Of a stretch of DNA of 8,365 bases, positions 6,346-8,365 are shown one piece after another. The position numbers and the translations under genes are program-made. This stretch comes from Bacteroidota bacterium (GTDB lineage Bacteria > Bacteroidota > Bacteroidia > Chitinophagales > Saprospiraceae): the NCBI GenBank assembly GCA_018969455.1, contig JAGWYI010000157.1, forward strand, positions 1 through 8,365. Reading direction: 5' to 3'. The notes below the pieces were generated by a model. The model saw only the letters and a program-made list of their open reading frames with translations. It was not told the origin of the DNA and did not search any database. Each line of letters starts with the position of its first letter. The stretch's first letter is position 1.

Positions 6346-7008
6346 TCAGGCCTGAATCGCTGTCCGCAAATATTGGTTCAAGACACTGCTTGCCTGGCAA
6401 TATTCTGCAACAAATGCGGGAAAATCGGGGCGAAAGACGGTTTCAGGATCCATTTCTGCCATATAATAGAACTGCTTGTTGGCGATCAGAGGATATTGCG
6501 TTACCAAAGATTTGAACTCGGAGGGCAGTACTTTGTTCTTTTCTCCCTTAATTTCCCCGTATTTTTCTTTAAAATCGGGCGCTTCCACGAGGGACATAAA
6601 CATTTCAGGGTCTTGGGCTATGGTTTTGCGTAAACGAAGCAGGGCGTTTTTATCCAACATATAGGCGCCTCCTCCAATCATCAAATTTCCAAATTCGAGG
6701 TGAATGTAATACCCGGGCACGTCTACCGCTTTTTTCCCGGAAGGATTGATGATGGCTGCCAGGTTGGTTTTGTATGGACTTTTATCGTTTGAAAAGCGGG
6801 TATCGCGGTAAATGCGCGGAATGCTTTCTTTTGCAGTTGTTTTTAGTGCAGGCTCGAACGACTTTATGGCCTCGATGATGGCTTCAACGGTAGTTTCCCA
6901 GGGTATTTTAACACTTGCTTCATAGCGTGGTTTGTTTTTGTCAAACCAGTCTTTGTTGTTGTTTTGGCTCAACTCATAGAGAAATTGAAGGGTTTCGGCG
7001 GTGATCAT
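6346..7008 (-). CDS. DUF2461 / TIGR02453 family protein
   Basis: The 220-residue product matches this uncharacterised family in length and motifs: NNNKDWFDKNKPRYEAS (16-32), RIYRDTRFSNDKSPYKTN (65-82), GYYIHLEFGNLMIGGGAYM (99-117) and a following LLRLRKTIA helix (123-131). No biochemical function is established for the family that I can cite with confidence. There is no signal peptide or membrane segment, so it should be cytoplasmic. The start ATG overlaps the stop of the upstream regulator gene as ATGA, indicating co-transcription and coupled translation. The gene ends 79 bases from the stop of the convergent cryptochrome gene, and I see no good terminator between them. Confidence 0.9.
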   Translation of the reverse strand: MITAETLQFLYELSQNNNKDWFDKNKPRYEASVKIPWETTVEAIIEAIKSFEPALKTTAKESIPRIYRDTRFSNDKSPYKTNLAAIINPSGKKAVDVPGYYIHLEFGNLMIGGGAYMLDKNALLRLRKTIAQDPEMFMSLVEAPDFKEKYGEIKGEKNKVLPSEFKSLVTQYPLIANKQFYYMAEMDPETVFRPDFPAFVAEYCQASSVLNQYLRTAIQA

Positions 7009-8365
7009 TTATCAGTAAGTTTTTGAATAAGATCTTGAATGCGTTTGCGTTCATCCCGTTTTTGCAATACGGTGGGGGGGGCAGCGCGTTCCGCACAGTG
7101 CAGAAGGCTGCATCGTTGGCAGGTAACATTGATGTCGCGTTGCGGAATTTTGGGGTCGTTCCAAAAAGCGATGCTGTTTTGGGCATGTTCATCAAGTAAA
7201 ACACCAAGCATTACACTTACGCTACGGCCTACCGTAGGATAGCCGTGTTTGGCAAGGGCAATCACCAGATATTCTTCACCACTGTCGATAAAACGCGCAC
7301 GTTGCACGCCCGAAAGGGCTTCGCCGTCATCGGCTTTCCCATCCTTTATTTTATTTAAAAGGTTGATCGATAGCCATCTTCGGCAATAATGCTCGTGTAA
7401 TCCGGTGGCATGGGGTTGATGACGCCGGTTGAGGTGCAATTCCTTGTCGATTTCAAAACTGTTCGCTTCGATGTCGTGAATAATGCGAATAAAAAAGACT
7501 TTATCCAGTTTAAAATCGTGGGTCAGGATGTTAAAACGTTGAAAGAGTACTTCGGGGCTGGCCTGGTACTTTGTCATGAGTGTGAGCAAGAAGCGACCAT
7601 CCCATTCGGGTTGGGCAAAAAACTGCTCGATATCCAGTTTAAATTCTTTGTGGTTGATGAGGATGGCAACCGCAAAATAAGCGGCCAAATAATTGTTCAA
7701 TACGGCTTCAAAACTATCAATGCGGGTCAAATTCGAGCTCAAAGGGCGTTCTTTTAGTTGTAAGGCATTGAACCCGCATTCCTTGGCCAGCTGAAAAGCC
7801 CGCTGCCGTTCGCTCAGTTGAGGATTTAGTAAAAGTCGTTTTTTAAATGGATTGTAAACCGAACGAACGCTTTGGAGTTCAGGATGCTTTGAAAGACTTT
7901 GATAATCAATTTTATACCCATAGTGATTGGTTAGTATTTCAGCTAGCTTATCTCCGGGCACACCACCCTTATCGGGCAATTGATGCTGCTCAACAAAGTC
8001 ATCCGCAACGGTTTCAATCTCATCAAAATAATTCACACGCAGCTCTTGATACGCGCGCAGGGCTGCAAAAAAGAAGTGTTCATCGCGCAGGGAATAGTTT
8101 CGGGCGATTTCGAGCAGAGCTGAGATAAACGCATTCACGCGATCGGGGGCACGCGCGATAATTTCTATAACTTGTTGAATTTCAATTCCGAATAAATCGA
8201 GCGGAATTTCATTTAAAAAATTGGATTTTAGCAGGTCTCCTATTGGGGCGAATTGTTTGGTTAATTCTGGTGAGGAAAGAAACGCCGTATCTACTCCGAA
8301 AGCAGCTGCCAGACGAATCTGATTTTCGGGTTGTGGATATTTTTTCCCCTTTTCGATTTCGTTGA
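7005..8365 (-). CDS. XRE-family / ScfR-RamB-like transcriptional regulator (N-terminus outside window)
   Basis: The frame is open from the stop at 7005 to the window edge, giving 452 residues; a GTG at 8138 is internal, not the start. The first visible residues (NEIEKGKKYP, then NQIRLAAAFGVDTAFL) are the end of an XRE helix-turn-helix. A helical section and an ImmA/IrrE-like segment follow (YNPFKKRLLLNPQLSERQRA to about residue 205). The zinc-peptidase HExxH is degenerate, AKECGFN (193-199), so both histidines are lost. The C-terminus has the cysteine cluster of short-chain fatty acyl regulators, C415, C418 and C423 followed by AERAAPP, and an upstream HYCRRW with C327. Relatives such as RamB and ScfR respond to acyl-CoA status and control glyoxylate or propionate genes; that role here is inference. 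It overlaps the DUF2461 gene by ATGA. A run of eight C bases encodes part of AAPP. Confidence 0.85.
   Translation of the reverse strand, partial: NEIEKGKKYPQPENQIRLAAAFGVDTAFLSSPELTKQFAPIGDLLKSNFLNEIPLDLFGIEIQQVIEIIARAPDRVNAFISALLEIARNYSLRDEHFFFAALRAYQELRVNYFDEIETVADDFVEQHQLPDKGGVPGDKLAEILTNHYGYKIDYQSLSKHPELQSVRSVYNPFKKRLLLNPQLSERQRAFQLAKECGFNALQLKERPLSSNLTRIDSFEAVLNNYLAAYFAVAILINHKEFKLDIEQFFAQPEWDGRFLLTLMTKYQASPEVLFQRFNILTHDFKLDKVFFIRIIHDIEANSFEIDKELHLNRRHQPHATGLHEHYCRRWLSINLLNKIKDGKADDGEALSGVQRARFIDSGEEYLVIALAKHGYPTVGRSVSVMLGVLLDEHAQNSIAFWNDPKIPQRDINVTCQRCSLLHCAERAAPPTVLQKRDERKRIQDLIQKLTDK

Noticed and set aside
6346..6355. Palindrome TCAGGCCTGA
   Set aside because: It is made by the last codons and stop of the DUF2461 gene; ten bases is within chance and there is no context for a binding site.
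7410..7757. A 115-codon plus-strand open frame
   Set aside because: It is antisense to the regulator coding sequence, which has clear family features, and shows no start signal or motif of its own.
1..8365. CRISPR array, insertion sequence, prophage or defence system
   Set aside because: I saw no spaced direct repeats, transposase or integrase motifs, terminal inverted repeats or known defence domains on either strand.

Overview
The window reads as a chromosomal segment of a free-living Bacteroidota (Bacteroidetes) bacterium. Four things point there: (1) a tRNA gene preceded by the phylum's TTTG / TAnnTTTG promoter pattern; (2) almost no Shine-Dalgarno sequences in front of genes; (3) a lumazine synthase with the N-terminal extension usual in the phylum; (4) a LysM plus RlpA-like barrel envelope protein of a kind common there. 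kdsB indicates a Gram-negative outer membrane with Kdo-containing lipopolysaccharide. I cannot name the genus.

Layout. Bases 1-150 hold the N-terminal 50 codons of an unrecognised protein on the minus strand. A 284-base gap carries the promoter of a CAT-anticodon tRNA (435-508, plus), which ends in a hairpin shared with the gene coming the other way. From 586 to 2806, minus strand, three tightly packed genes are read in the order LysM/double-psi-barrel envelope protein, unrecognised lipoprotein, ribH. A short divergent gap separates this set from kdsB (2979-3704, plus). kdsB runs head-on into an inward-rectifier-type potassium channel gene (3701-4681, minus), and their stop codons overlap. 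A 160-base divergent gap then leads to a DASH-type cryptochrome/photolyase (4842-6266, plus). The right end is a minus-strand pair: an XRE/ScfR-like regulator whose N-terminus runs out of the window (7005-8365), overlapping by ATGA a DUF2461-family gene (6346-7008).

How the genes fit together. Most of the content is housekeeping or envelope biology: cell wall binding, LPS sugar activation, riboflavin synthesis, K+ flux, DNA photorepair or blue-light sensing, and a metabolic regulator. The flavin link between ribH and the FAD-dependent cryptochrome is real biochemically, but they are separate transcription units and I see no evidence of a joint system.

I found no mobile element, CRISPR array, phage gene or clearly new multigene system. 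The points most worth a second look are at residue level: a cryptochrome lacking the outermost tryptophan of its electron-transfer triad, an RlpA-like barrel lacking the catalytic aspartate motif, a regulator whose peptidase-like motif is degenerate, and an unrecognised two-module lipoprotein in front of ribH.
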